A stretch of DNA of 64,000 nt from Phytopseudomonas flavescens (GTDB lineage: Bacteria; Pseudomonadota; Gammaproteobacteria; Pseudomonadales; Pseudomonadaceae), in the NCBI RefSeq assembly GCF_900100535.1, contig NZ_FNDG01000005.1, forward strand, positions 124,001 through 188,000. Reading direction: 5' to 3'. How positions within the stretch are numbered: the stretch's first letter is position 1; every line of letters starts with the position of its first letter. The position numbers and the translations under genes were made by a program. Below are positions 1 through 9,396 of this stretch, one piece after another. Below the pieces are notes generated by a model. The model did no database searches. It saw only the letters and a program-made list of their open reading frames with translations, and had not been told where the DNA came from.

Positions 1-132
1 TTCGGCCACTGCCACTTCCAGCGCCGGGGCGAAGGCCGCGGTGGTGCCGAGCTTGAGCGGGGGCGCCGCCAGGGCCTGGCCGCATAGGCTCAGCAGGGTA
101 CCCAGTGCGAGGGTTTTCAGTAACGTAGACAT
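1..132 (-). CDS. NlpA/MetQ-type ABC transporter substrate-binding protein, N-terminal fragment
   Basis: Only the first 44 codons are in the window; the gene runs off the left edge. The translation starts with a Sec signal peptide (charged MSTLLK, hydrophobic core, AxA-type site near QALAAP), followed by LKLGTTAAFAPALEVAV. That opening is typical of the mature N-terminus of NlpA/MetQ-like periplasmic binding proteins. Such proteins deliver methionine or other organosulfur compounds to an ABC importer. It lies 130 bp downstream of two sfnB-like genes on the same strand, and sulfur-starvation loci of pseudomonads combine these functions. Family assignment rests on a short segment, so the substrate is inferred. 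Confidence 0.6.
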   Translation of the reverse strand, partial: MSTLLKTLALGTLLSLCGQALAAPPLKLGTTAAFAPALEVAVAE

Positions 133-262
133 GGGTGTCATCCTTGGTCGATCAGTGAGAGTTGTCTGCAGGACTGGCAATCGCGGGCCAGTACCTGGCA
201 GGTTGTCCCGCAGGGGCGTGCACACGCCGCGACGAACAGGCCACGGCTGGCCCGCCGGGCCA

Positions 263-1462
263 TCACAGGGTGCCCCGGCGTGGTGGCAGGGCGTCGTTGA
301 GGTAGTAGTTACCCACCGCGTGGTACTTCCAGCGCACCGGGTCGTGCAGGGTGTGGGTACGCGCGTTGCGCCAGTGGCGGTCCAGGTTGTGTTCGGCCAG
401 GGTGCCGCGGCTGCCGGCCAGTTCGGGCAGCTTGCTGGACAGCGCCAGGGAGGTTTCGGTGCCGATCGCCCGCGCCTCAGCCACGGCGATCGAGGCCGCC
501 GCCACGCTCGCCACATCGGGCTCAGCCTGGGCCAAATCGACCGCTTCGCCGGCACGTTCGAGCAGCGCCTCGGCGGCATGCAGGTGAATCGCCAGGCGGC
601 CTATCGCCTTGAGGGTCAGCGGATCGTCGCTGGCCTTGTCCACGCCCGCGTCGATCCACGGCCGTGAACTGTTGCGCACGAAACTCAGGGTGTCTTCGTA
701 GGCGGCGCGGGCGATGCCGATATCGATGGCCGCATGCAGCAGCTGGGCCAGGGGCCCTACCGCGGTGGGCCGCTCGAACGCGGCCTGGAACGGCACCACG
801 TCCGCGGCGTCGACCGGCACCTGTTGCAACAGCACCGAGCCGCTGCCCGTGGTGCGCTGGCCGAAGCCGCTCCAGTCGTCGATGATTTCCAGCCCTGGCG
901 CCTCGCGCGGCACGAAGGCCAGGTGGCCGACGCCCTGCTCGTCCACCGCCAGGGTGGGGATTCGCTGGGCGTACAAGGCACCGGTGGCGTAGAACTTGCG
1001 CCCGTCGATACGGAAGTTTTCACCTTCGGCGATCAGCCGCGTGGCGCGATCCTGGGAGGTCCTGGTGCCCAGTTCGGCCAGAGCGTTGCCGAAGCGTGCG
1101 CCCTGCAGCACCTCGCCGTACAGACGGCGCTGCTGCTCGGGGGTGCCGGTGTTGCGCAGCACCTCGAGGGCATAGAAATGGTTCTGCGGGATCTGCCCCA
1201 GGGAGCCGTCGGCCTGGGCGATGCGGGCGATCACCCGGGCCAGGGTGACATTCGATACGCCGGCGCCGCCGAACGCCCTGGGGACGCTGATGGCCCACAG
1301 CCCGGAGCGGCTGAACTGTTCCAGCTCGTCGTGCGGCAACTGGCGGTCGCGGTCGCGCCGGGCGGCACCGGCGCGAAACGCCTCGGCCAGGCCATTGGCG
1401 ACCTGCAGGGCTTCGGCGTCGCTGCCGATCAGGGCCGGCGCGGGATTCAAGGCTGCATTCAT
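263..1462 (-). CDS. sfnB: SfnB-family sulfur acquisition oxidoreductase (downstream copy)
   Basis: The 399-residue product has the acyl-CoA dehydrogenase fold: an N-terminal helical domain, a central beta domain carrying DDWSGFGQRTTGSGSV (about residues 194-209), and a C-terminal helical domain. SfnB and the DszC/DBT-monooxygenase-like branch of this superfamily use reduced flavin in desulfurisation of sulfones and related compounds during sulfate limitation. The C-terminal HWRNARTHTLHDPVRWKYHA segment is typical of this branch. The start lies 3 bp after the stop of the preceding sfnB-like gene, so the two are cotranscribed and probably translationally coupled; I see no strong Shine-Dalgarno of its own. 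The exact substrate is not readable from sequence. Confidence 0.85.
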   Translation of the reverse strand: MNAALNPAPALIGSDAEALQVANGLAEAFRAGAARRDRDRQLPHDELEQFSRSGLWAISVPRAFGGAGVSNVTLARVIARIAQADGSLGQIPQNHFYALEVLRNTGTPEQQRRLYGEVLQGARFGNALAELGTRTSQDRATRLIAEGENFRIDGRKFYATGALYAQRIPTLAVDEQGVGHLAFVPREAPGLEIIDDWSGFGQRTTGSGSVLLQQVPVDAADVVPFQAAFERPTAVGPLAQLLHAAIDIGIARAAYEDTLSFVRNSSRPWIDAGVDKASDDPLTLKAIGRLAIHLHAAEALLERAGEAVDLAQAEPDVASVAAASIAVAEARAIGTETSLALSSKLPELAGSRGTLAEHNLDRHWRNARTHTLHDPVRWKYHAVGNYYLNDALPPRRGTL

Positions 1463-1465
1463 GGC

Positions 1466-2734
1466 TCAGATCCAGGAGTGACGGGCGGGATGCCGCCCAT
1501 TGAGGTGGTAGGCGCCGACCGCGTGGTACTTCCAGCGCACCGGGTCGTGCAGGGTGTGGGTACGGGCGTTGCGCCAATGCCGGTCGAGGCCGAACTCGGC
1601 CAGGGTGGCGCGGCTACCGGCCAGTTCCAGCAGTTTCTCGCTGGCCAGCAGACTGACCTCGGTGGTCAGCACCTTGGCTTCGGCGACGGCGATCGAGGCG
1701 CGCGCCGCGGCATCGGCGTCGATGGCACCGGCACTGACCTCGTCGAGCACCTGGGCAGCCTTGCGCAGCAGCGCTTCGGCAGCATGCAGGTCGACATGCA
1801 GACGGCCGATATCGGCGATCACGTAGGGGTCGTCGCTGGCTCGCTCGACATTGGCATCGACCCAGGGCCGCGACTTGTCGCGGATGAAGGCAATCGCATC
1901 GTTCAACGCGCCGGCGGCGATACCGGCATCGATGGCGGCCTGGATCAACTGCGAAGCGGCGCCCTGGATACTGGGCCGCTCGCCGAACTGCCAGAGCGGG
2001 ACCAGGTTGTCTGCATCGACCTCGACCCGATCCAGCAGCACCGTGCCGCTGGCGGTGGTGCGCTGGCCGAAGCCGGACCAGTCGTCGACGATACGCAGTC
2101 CCTGGCGCCCGCGCTGGATCAGCGCCAGCACCGGCCGCTCCTGCTCGTCGAGCACCTTGACCGCCACCCAGTGGGCGAACAGCGCACCGGTGGAGTAGAA
2201 CTTCTCGCCGCTGACCACATAGCGCTCGCCGTCGCGCTGCAGGCGGGCACGCAGGTCGAGGGTGTGCTTGCTGTGACGCTCCGGCCCGGCATTGCCGATG
2301 CGCCAGCCTTGCAGCACGCTGCCGAACAGACGCTGGCGCTGCGCAGGGGTGGCCAGCAACTGCAGCAGGGCGAGCATGCCGAACTGGTTCTGCGGAATCT
2401 GCCCGAGCGCCGGATCCACCGCGGAAATCAGGCGGAACACCTCGGCGATGGTGCTGTAGGCCACCTGCGGCCCACCGTACTCACGGGGCACCGCGATGCT
2501 GCCCAGGCCACTGGCGGTGAACTGCTCGACCAGTGCCCAGGGCAGGCGTCGCTCTCGGTCACGCACCACCACCTCGGCGGCGGCCGCCTCGGCCAGGGCG
2601 CGGGCGGCGAACAGTGCCTCCTCGTCGTTCTGCAGGATACGCGCCGGGAGCAGTCGCGGCGCGACATCGGGTTCGGCGTCGCGGGCCGTGGCCTGGGAGG
2701 GATCGCCGCGCTCGGCAGCCGTCGGAACAACCAT
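1466..2734 (-). CDS. sfnB: SfnB-family sulfur acquisition oxidoreductase (upstream copy)
   Basis: This 422-residue paralogue of the next gene shares the DDWSGFGQRTT motif, the RPWVDA segment and the C-terminal HWRNARTHTLHDPVRWKYHA block. It is a flavin-dependent oxidoreductase of the acyl-CoA dehydrogenase superfamily, probably acting on sulfones or other organosulfur compounds. I chose the ATG at 2734 because GAGGTG sits five bases upstream; an in-frame ATG 45 bp further upstream has no comparable site. It is the first gene of a minus-strand operon with the second sfnB and the binding-protein gene. An AT-rich region with an ATACC-N9-GGTAT palindrome lies just upstream and may carry the promoter and operator. 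Confidence 0.85.
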   Translation of the reverse strand: MVVPTAAERGDPSQATARDAEPDVAPRLLPARILQNDEEALFAARALAEAAAAEVVVRDRERRLPWALVEQFTASGLGSIAVPREYGGPQVAYSTIAEVFRLISAVDPALGQIPQNQFGMLALLQLLATPAQRQRLFGSVLQGWRIGNAGPERHSKHTLDLRARLQRDGERYVVSGEKFYSTGALFAHWVAVKVLDEQERPVLALIQRGRQGLRIVDDWSGFGQRTTASGTVLLDRVEVDADNLVPLWQFGERPSIQGAASQLIQAAIDAGIAAGALNDAIAFIRDKSRPWVDANVERASDDPYVIADIGRLHVDLHAAEALLRKAAQVLDEVSAGAIDADAAARASIAVAEAKVLTTEVSLLASEKLLELAGSRATLAEFGLDRHWRNARTHTLHDPVRWKYHAVGAYHLNGRHPARHSWI

Positions 2735-3136
2735 ACACACCTCGATCAACGGGAGGGGCGCAGGCAGGACAACGGCCATGCCGGCGCAGAATCCATATAC
2801 CCTAATTGAAGGTATGCAAATTAATTAAATAGCTTTTTAGAATAAACTTATACGGTCAGGCGCGCTTCTCACAGTGCCCCTGTGAACCACCTCGCCAGCT
2901 GGCCTAATGACGCCGATCAATGGTCGGGGCCACACCTGAGCCTAATATGAAGTGGCTTTTCGCCATCTCACGACATCGCCTCCTCCTGCACGCCATGCCC
3001 TCCAGCGCCCAGCGCAGCGCGGGCTGTGTGACGAGCGGGGAGGCGGTGCGTGGCGAAGCGCATGGTCTGTCACGCCGCCCATCTGCCGCCAATGGTCTGG
3101 CGGGCGGACTTCTTCCTCGCCGCGCAGAGATCCGCC
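2735..3136. promoter_or_regulatory. Divergent intergenic region with promoter-like AT-rich segment
   Basis: About 400 bp separate the sfnB operon from the divergent globin-GGDEF-EAL gene. Bases 2791-2860 are unusually AT-rich for this genome and include TTAATTAA-like stretches, as expected of a promoter region for the minus-strand operon. I could not fix a -35/-10 pair or a convincing sigma-54 -24/-12 element, which SfnR-controlled genes would have. No convincing gene was seen in 2860-3130. Confidence 0.4.
2797..2815. promoter_or_regulatory. Candidate operator palindrome ATACC-N9-GGTAT
   Basis: The 19 bp form a near-perfect dyad: arms ATACC and GGTAT around CTAATTGAA, whose core AATT is itself symmetric. 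It ends 62 bp upstream of the chosen start of the first sfnB-like gene, inside the AT-rich segment. A dyad of this size and place is typical of a dimeric repressor or activator site. The protein that binds it is unknown. Confidence 0.4.
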
Positions 3137-5404
3137 ATGAGCCACGAACAGGAATTCCAGGAATTGCTGCAACACCTCGGCCTGGGGCAGGATGAAATCC
3201 AGCAGCGCTTGCAGTTCCTCGACTGGAGCCTGGCCGACAGCGCGCGCCTGGGCCGTGACAGCGCCAGCGTGCTGCCTGGCCACGGCGCCTTTCTCGAGCG
3301 GCTCTACGACCGCCTGGGCGAATTCCCGGTGCCCGCCACCCTGATCGGCGACAGCGACACCGTGACCCGCCTCAAGCACAGCCAGAGCGATTACTATCGC
3401 CGCCTGTGGCAGGGGCCACACGACCAGGGTTATGTGCTCGACCGACTGCGCGTGGGCTGGGTACACCAGACGATCGGCCTCGACCTGAAGTGGTACCTGG
3501 GCGCCTACCGCCTGTATCTGCACGAAATGCTGCATGCGCTGCTCGGTACGCAACCGGCCTGCGACACCTTCGCCAGCCTGCTCAAGGCGGTGTTCTTCGA
3601 TATCAGCCTGGCCCTGGATACCTACGGCGCCGCCCAGCGCAAGGCCCTGGAAGACAGTGAAGCGCGCTTCGCACGGGCCCTGCGCGGGGCCAACGACGGG
3701 ATCTGGGACTGGCACATCGACCATGACCACCTGTACTGCTCGGAACGCTGGGCGAGCATGCTCGACCTGCACCGCGACCAGCTCGGCGAGCGCAGCGCCA
3801 GCTGGTTCTCCCGGGTGCACCCCGACGACCTCGGCGGCCTGCGCCTGGCCATCGACAATCATCTGCAGGGCCGCAGCCCTTCGCTCAACCACGAGTACCG
3901 CATGCGCCGCCGCGACAACAGCTACCTGTGGGTGCTGGTGCGCGGCGTCGCCGAACAGGTCGCTCCCGGCGAGCGGCGCATGGCCGGTTCGCAGACCGAC
4001 ATCAGCGAACGCCGCCAGGTCCAGGAACAGCTGCAGTACGCCGCCCGCCACGATCCGCTTACCGGCTTGTCCAACCGCACCCGGCTGCACGAGCTGCTCA
4101 GCCAGGCCATCCGCCGCCAGGGCCGCCCCGGCGCGCGGGAAACCGCCTTGCTGTTCATCGACCTGGATCGCTTCAAGCTGATCAACGACAGCCTCGGCCA
4201 CCAGGTCGGCGACCAGGTGCTGGTGGAGGTGGCCCGCCGTCTGCAGCATTGCCTGCGCCCCGGCGACCACCTGATCCGCTTCGGCGGCGACGAATTCGTC
4301 GTGCTGCTCGACGACCTGGCCAGCAAGCAGGATGCCGAGTCGGTTGCCCAGCGCATGCTCGACAGCCTGCAACCGCCGATTCGGGTACAGCAACACCTGC
4401 TGGTGGTCAGCGCCAGCATCGGCATCGCCACGCTGGACGACAGCACCCCCGGAATGGACGCCCTGCAGGCCGCCGACCTGGCGCTGTACCGGGCCAAGGC
4501 CGCCGGCAAGGCGCAGTTCGCTCACTACAGCAAGGAATTGCAGAACCAGGCGCAGCAGAAACTGCTGCTGCAGAACGCCTTGAACCAGGCCCTGGCCCGC
4601 AACGAGTTCAGCCTGTGCTACCAGCCGATCTGCCGCATCGACCGCGAACGCCCGCAACTGGTCGGCGTGGAAGCCCTGCTGCGCTGGCAGCATCAGGGCC
4701 TGACCATCTCGCCCATGGAGTTCATCCCCGGCCTGGAAGAATCCGGCGCCATCCTCTCCGTCGGCGACTGGGTGCTGGAGCAGGCCTGCCGCCAGGTGCG
4801 CGCCTGGCAGGTGAACGGGCAGGCACGCCTGCGCTGCTCGGTCAACCTGTCCAGCCGGCAATTGCAACAGGGTGACTTCGCCGACCGGGTGCAATGCATC
4901 CTGCACAAGACCGGCCTGCCCGCCGCCAGCCTGGTGCTGGAGATCACCGAAAGCCAGTTGATGGAAGACAGCGCGCAAACCCTGGCCTGCCTGCGGGAGC
5001 TGGCGGCTCTGGGCGTGCAACTGGCCCTCGACGACTTCGGTACCGGCTATTCGTCCCTGGGGTATCTCAAGCGTTTCCCGCTGCACATCCTCAAGGTGGA
5101 CAAGAGTTTCATCTGCGGCACGCCGCGCGACCCGGACTCGCGGGTGATCAGCCGCGCCATCATCGGCCTGGGCCTGAGCCTCGGTCTGGAAGTGGTAGCC
5201 GAAGGGGTCGAAGACACCAGCCACCTGGACTTCCTGCGCCTGGAGCACTGCCGCCTGGCCCAGGGATTCTGGTTCAGCCGGCCGCGCTCGGCCCCCGACA
5301 TGCAACGCCTGCTCGATGGCGAGGACAGCTTCGAGGGCCTGGCAGCGCTCTTGCCATCCTCGATCGCGGCGGACTGGCTGGGCACGGCCAAGCCCGGAGG
5401 ATGA
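3137..5404 (+). CDS. Globin-coupled sensor with PAS, GGDEF and EAL domains
   Basis: The 755-residue protein has four parts. Residues 1-165 look like a sensor globin: the segment LRVGWVHQTIGLDLKWYLGA matches globin-coupled sensors, with H110 as likely proximal haem ligand. A PAS_3-type domain follows (about 175-295, with FSRVHPDDL). The GGDEF domain (about 310-470) has an intact GGDEF at 383-387 and an RPGD inhibitory I-site five residues before it. The EAL domain (about 485-735) has EALLRW at 512 and DDFGTGYSSL. It should therefore bind O2 through haem and make and/or degrade cyclic di-GMP. No transmembrane segment is seen, so it is cytoplasmic. Start chosen at MSHEQEF, where the globin homology begins; upstream codons look noncoding. 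Which activity dominates cannot be told. Confidence 0.9.
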   Translation: MSHEQEFQELLQHLGLGQDEIQQRLQFLDWSLADSARLGRDSASVLPGHGAFLERLYDRLGEFPVPATLIGDSDTVTRLKHSQSDYYRRLWQGPHDQGYVLDRLRVGWVHQTIGLDLKWYLGAYRLYLHEMLHALLGTQPACDTFASLLKAVFFDISLALDTYGAAQRKALEDSEARFARALRGANDGIWDWHIDHDHLYCSERWASMLDLHRDQLGERSASWFSRVHPDDLGGLRLAIDNHLQGRSPSLNHEYRMRRRDNSYLWVLVRGVAEQVAPGERRMAGSQTDISERRQVQEQLQYAARHDPLTGLSNRTRLHELLSQAIRRQGRPGARETALLFIDLDRFKLINDSLGHQVGDQVLVEVARRLQHCLRPGDHLIRFGGDEFVVLLDDLASKQDAESVAQRMLDSLQPPIRVQQHLLVVSASIGIATLDDSTPGMDALQAADLALYRAKAAGKAQFAHYSKELQNQAQQKLLLQNALNQALARNEFSLCYQPICRIDRERPQLVGVEALLRWQHQGLTISPMEFIPGLEESGAILSVGDWVLEQACRQVRAWQVNGQARLRCSVNLSSRQLQQGDFADRVQCILHKTGLPAASLVLEITESQLMEDSAQTLACLRELAALGVQLALDDFGTGYSSLGYLKRFPLHILKVDKSFICGTPRDPDSRVISRAIIGLGLSLGLEVVAEGVEDTSHLDFLRLEHCRLAQGFWFSRPRSAPDMQRLLDGEDSFEGLAALLPSSIAADWLGTAKPGG

Positions 5405-5558
5405 GCCGCAGAGCGGTGGCGGGCGCCTGCGCGGGTGGCCCGCTGCCGGCAGGCGGGCCATGCGCAGCGTGGATCGATTACAAGTTTTTGCCGGTGCCCC
5501 ACGCATCCGGCACACTAGCCGCTCCCGGGCCTAGGCTCGTCGCCACTGTCAGAGCCGT

Positions 5559-8042
5559 ATGACCCGCAACCCACTCCGCCGCCTCGCCTTCGGAACCCTG
5601 CGCCGCCTGCTGTACCTGTGGGTACGTTCGGAAACCATCAACCAGTCGGCGTTCAGCCTCAAGCTCGATCGCAGCCTGCCGGTGTTCTACGTGATGCAGC
5701 AGCCTTCGGTCAGCGAACTGGCGGTGCTCGACCACGAATGCACCAAGGCCGGCCTGCCCAGGCCCGTACTGCCCGTGGCGCTGGGCGAGCAGATCGAGCC
5801 CGCTGCGTTCTTCTACCTGACCCCGGAGCCCGACTGGCTCGGTCGCCAGGACAAGCGCGGCATCTCACCGACCTTGCAACGCATGGTCACCGCCCTCGGC
5901 GAGCACCGTGCCGAAGAGGCGCAGATCATCCCGGTCAGCGTCTTCTGGGGCCAGTCACCGGATCACGAAACCAGTGCCTGGAAGCTGCTGTTCGCCGACA
6001 GTTGGGCGGTCACCGGCCGCCTGCGCCGCCTGGTCAGCATCCTGATCCTGGGCCGCACCACCCGTGTACAGTTTTCCACCCCCATCCAGCTGCGCGAACT
6101 GATCGCCCAGAACAAGGGCCAGGAACGCACCCTGCGCATGGTGCAGCGCATCCTGCGGGTGCACTTTCGCAACCAGAAGGCAGCGGTCATCGGCCCGGAC
6201 GTGTCGCACCGGCGCAACCTGGTCAAGGGTTTGGTACATGGCCCGCAGGTCCGCCAGGCGATCGCCGAGGAGGCCGAGCGCGAGAACATCTCGGTGCACA
6301 AGGCCGAGGCCCTGGCCCTGCGTTATGGCAACGAGATCGCCTCGGACTACACCTATACGGCGATCCGCTTTCTCGAGCTGATCCTCTCCTGGTTCTGGAA
6401 CAAGATCTACGACGGCATCAAGGTCAACCATATCGAAGGAGTGCAGGACATAGCCCAGGGCCACGAGGTGATCTACGTGCCCTGCCACCGCAGCCACATC
6501 GATTACCTGCTGCTCTCCTACCTGTTGTTCCGCAATGGCCTGACGCCGCCGCACATCGCCGCCGGCATCAACCTCAACATGCCGGTCATCGGTGGCCTGC
6601 TGCGCCGTGGCGGCGCCTTCTTCATGCGCCGTACCTTCAAGGGCAACCCGCTCTATACGGCGGTGTTCAACGAGTACCTGCACACCTTGATCAGCAAGGG
6701 CTATCCGGTGGAGTACTTCGTCGAGGGTGGCCGTTCGCGCACCGGCCGCATGCTGCGGCCGAAGACCGGCATGCTCGCCATCACCCTGCGCAGCTACCTG
6801 CAGAACCATCGCCTGCCGGTGGTGTTCGTGCCGGTATACATCGGCTACGAGCGCGTGCTGGAGGGCCGTACCTACCTGGGCGAACTGCGTGGGGCGAGCA
6901 AGAAGAAGGAATCGATCTTCGACATCTTCAAGGTCATCGGTGCACTCAAGCAGCGTTTCGGCCACGTGTGGGTCAACTTCGGCGAACCGATCAAGCTCGG
7001 CAGTTTTCTCGATGGCCAGCAACCCGACTGGCGCGACCAGAACCTGGGGCCGGACTATCGCCCTGCGTGGCTCAACGAGACCACCAACCGCCTCGGCGAG
7101 CGGGTGGTCCAGCGCCTCAACGAGGCGGCGGCGATCAACCCGGTCAACCTGGTGGCCCTGGCGCTGCTCTCCACCAGCAAGCTGGCGCTGGATGAACGCG
7201 CGCTGACGCGCATCCTCGACCTCTACCAGAGCCTGCTGCGCCGCGTGCCCTATTCACCACACACCACCCTGCCAGACGGCGATGGCCTGGCCCTGATCGA
7301 GTACGTGCGCGGCATGCAGCTGCTGTCCGAGCAGAAGGATGCCCTGGGGCGCATCCTCTATCTGGACGAGCAGAATGCCATCCTGATGACCTACTACCGC
7401 AACAACGTGCTGCACATCTTCGCCCTGCCCGGCCTGCTGGCGAGCTTCTTCCAGAGCAGCGGGCGGATGAGCCGCGAACAGATCCTGCGCTTCGTTCACG
7501 CGCTGTATCCCTATCTGCAGGCCGAACTGTACATCCGCTGGTCGGCGGACGAACTGGAAGGCGTGGTCGATCAGTGGCTCGAGGCATTCGTCGAACAGGG
7601 TCTGCTCAAGGTCGAGAACGACTTGTACGTGCGCCCGGCACCCAGTTCGCGACACTTCGTGCTGCTGACCCTGCTGTCCCGCGCCATCGCCCAGACGCTA
7701 CAGCGCTTCTACATGGCCAGCGCACTGCTGCTCAATGCCGGGCAGAACAGCATCAGTGCCGAGGAGCTGGAGGACCTGTGTACGGTCATGGCCCAGCGCC
7801 TGTCGATCCTGCATGGCCTGAACGCGCCGGAATTCTTCGACAAGAGCCTGTTCCGCCACTTCATCCAGACCCTGCTCGACCAGGGCGTGCTGCGCCAGGA
7901 CGACGCCGGCAAGCTCAGCCATCATCCTGAATTCGCCGAGCTGGCCGAAGGCGCCGCCAAACGCGTGCTGCCGGCGGAAATTCGCCTGTCCATCCGCCAG
8001 GTCACCATGGACCGCAGCGAGGGGTTGCTGGACGGACTCTAG
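5559..8042 (+). CDS. plsB: Glycerol-3-phosphate 1-O-acyltransferase PlsB
   Basis: PlsB transfers an acyl chain from acyl-ACP or acyl-CoA to position 1 of sn-glycerol-3-phosphate, the first step of phospholipid synthesis, at the inner membrane. The 827 residues match the usual length. The acyltransferase core carries the HX4D catalytic motif in [34 protein letters not shown] and the block IV-type [10 protein letters not shown]. The start ATG at 5559 begins MTRNPLRR, an expected basic N-terminus. No partner gene is linked; it appears to be transcribed alone. Confidence 0.97.
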   Translation: MTRNPLRRLAFGTLRRLLYLWVRSETINQSAFSLKLDRSLPVFYVMQQPSVSELAVLDHECTKAGLPRPVLPVALGEQIEPAAFFYLTPEPDWLGRQDKRGISPTLQRMVTALGEHRAEEAQIIPVSVFWGQSPDHETSAWKLLFADSWAVTGRLRRLVSILILGRTTRVQFSTPIQLRELIAQNKGQERTLRMVQRILRVHFRNQKAAVIGPDVSHRRNLVKGLVHGPQVRQAIAEEAERENISVHKAEALALRYGNEIASDYTYTAIRFLELILSWFWNKIYDGIKVNHIEGVQDIAQGHEVIYVPCHRSHIDYLLLSYLLFRNGLTPPHIAAGINLNMPVIGGLLRRGGAFFMRRTFKGNPLYTAVFNEYLHTLISKGYPVEYFVEGGRSRTGRMLRPKTGMLAITLRSYLQNHRLPVVFVPVYIGYERVLEGRTYLGELRGASKKKESIFDIFKVIGALKQRFGHVWVNFGEPIKLGSFLDGQQPDWRDQNLGPDYRPAWLNETTNRLGERVVQRLNEAAAINPVNLVALALLSTSKLALDERALTRILDLYQSLLRRVPYSPHTTLPDGDGLALIEYVRGMQLLSEQKDALGRILYLDEQNAILMTYYRNNVLHIFALPGLLASFFQSSGRMSREQILRFVHALYPYLQAELYIRWSADELEGVVDQWLEAFVEQGLLKVENDLYVRPAPSSRHFVLLTLLSRAIAQTLQRFYMASALLLNAGQNSISAEELEDLCTVMAQRLSILHGLNAPEFFDKSLFRHFIQTLLDQGVLRQDDAGKLSHHPEFAELAEGAAKRVLPAEIRLSIRQVTMDRSEGLLDGL

Positions 8043-8164
8043 GCCCGGCGGCCGGCCCGGGCCGTCATGCCGGCCGGACGCGACGATAGCATCCGCCCGT
8101 TATTGAGCTTTATCGCCACAGTCCCTAAGATGCGTGGCTGAGGCCATTCAGGGCAGGGATTTTC

Positions 8165-9265
8165 GTGCGTTACTACACAATTCTGGGATCACTGGCGATC
8201 ATGGTTTCGGGTTGCGCCATGCAGCCTTCGGCCACATTGCCCCATAACGAAGAAAAGCCGGTACAACCGGCACCGGCCGCCCAACAGGCCTCTAGCGCGC
8301 CGATGGCAGCGCAATCGGCAGCGCAGGATGCGTCCGCCGCCGCGCCGGCTGGCCAGACGACCCCGGCCATACCGCCAGCGGCTGCGGCGAACGCCCAGGA
8401 GCCCCGGGAATACGAGATCCAGCCCGGCCAGTGCTGGGTTCAAGCCCAGGTCCGGCCGCGGCCGGTGCAGAGCACCCAGGAAATCGTGATCAAGGACTCG
8501 GTGAACAAGATCACCGTCACCCCTGCCGAGCTCGAAAAGGGCTTCAAGCAGGTGGTCACCCGCGAAGGTACCAAGACCTACCGCATCGAGCCGCCGACCT
8601 ACCGTGTGGTATCCGAACAGGTGAAGGTGCGTCCGGAGGTCAAGCGCTACATCGTCGTGCCGGCGGTCTACGAAAACACCCAGCAAACCGTCACCCTCGA
8701 AGAAGCCAAGACCGTGCTCGACCAGTGCCGCGCCGCCGGCACCCGCTACTCCAGCGGTACCGGTGCCATGTCGTTCTGTGCACGCCAGGTACCGGCCAAG
8801 CAGGAAGTGGTCAAGGTCAAGAAGCTGGTGTCCCCGGAAACCGTGCGCGTCGAAACCGACCCGGCCGAGTACAAGAGCGTGACGCGCTGGATCGTCGACA
8901 AGCCTGCGCGGGCCGTCGAAGTGACCCTCGATCCGGAATACACCAAGGTCGCGTCCAGCGAGGTGGTCAGGCCGGTCGAGGCCAACCAGATCATCGTGCC
9001 GGAAGAGAAGCGCCACCTGCAGGTCACCCGCTTCGAGGGCAACGCGCGCATCGTTTCACGCCAGACCCTCTGCGATGGCGATATCAATGAAAACCTGGTG
9101 ACCCGCCTGCAGCAGAGCCTGGTCAAGCAGGGCTTCAACCCTGGCAGCGTCGACGGCCTGCTCGGCAAGCGCACCCTCGACGCGCTGACCGAATACCAGA
9201 CCGCCAATGGCCTGGCCGTCGGTGCGCTGACCCTGGAAAGCCTGACCGCCCTCGACGTGCAGTGA
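8165..9265 (+). CDS. Peptidoglycan-binding lipoprotein
   Basis: This 366-residue protein begins at a GTG with a purine-rich GGCAGGG upstream. Its N-terminus has a lipoprotein signal with lipobox VSGC, so Cys17 should be lipidated. A low-complexity Ala/Pro/Gln linker (about 20-80) follows, then a repetitive middle region with recurrent segments such as TYRIEPPTYRVV and KRYIVVPAVYE. The last 60 residues form a PG_binding_1 domain (LVTRLQQSLVKQGFNPGSVDG). It probably sits at the periplasmic or outer-membrane face and contacts the cell wall. No catalytic domain is visible, and I do not know a named homologue. Confidence 0.8.
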   Translation: MRYYTILGSLAIMVSGCAMQPSATLPHNEEKPVQPAPAAQQASSAPMAAQSAAQDASAAAPAGQTTPAIPPAAAANAQEPREYEIQPGQCWVQAQVRPRPVQSTQEIVIKDSVNKITVTPAELEKGFKQVVTREGTKTYRIEPPTYRVVSEQVKVRPEVKRYIVVPAVYENTQQTVTLEEAKTVLDQCRAAGTRYSSGTGAMSFCARQVPAKQEVVKVKKLVSPETVRVETDPAEYKSVTRWIVDKPARAVEVTLDPEYTKVASSEVVRPVEANQIIVPEEKRHLQVTRFEGNARIVSRQTLCDGDINENLVTRLQQSLVKQGFNPGSVDGLLGKRTLDALTEYQTANGLAVGALTLESLTALDVQ

Positions 9266-9273
9266 CGCTGCCC

Positions 9274-9297
9274 CCGGCACGCCTCTGGGCGTGCCGG
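9274..9297 (+). terminator. Stem-loop after the peptidoglycan-binding lipoprotein gene
   Basis: Perfect 10-bp arms CCGGCACGCC and GGCGTGCCGG flank a TCTG loop 9 bp after the stop codon. No immediate T-run follows, so this may be an mRNA 3'-end stabiliser or a weak terminator rather than a strong intrinsic one. Confidence 0.5.
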
Positions 9298-9396
9298 ATA
9301 CCCGCCGTTTTCCCCCGCTCCGCCCTGCAACCTTCGCCGCGAAGCGCGCCAGCCTGCTAAGCTCGCCGCCTATCTTAGCGTTCGAAGGTTACCGCC

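Noticed and set aside
734..2809. 691-codon open frame on the plus strand over the sfnB genes
   Set aside because: Antisense shadow of two clear flavoprotein genes in GC-rich DNA; its translation is low-complexity Gly/Gln/His-rich and has no domain.
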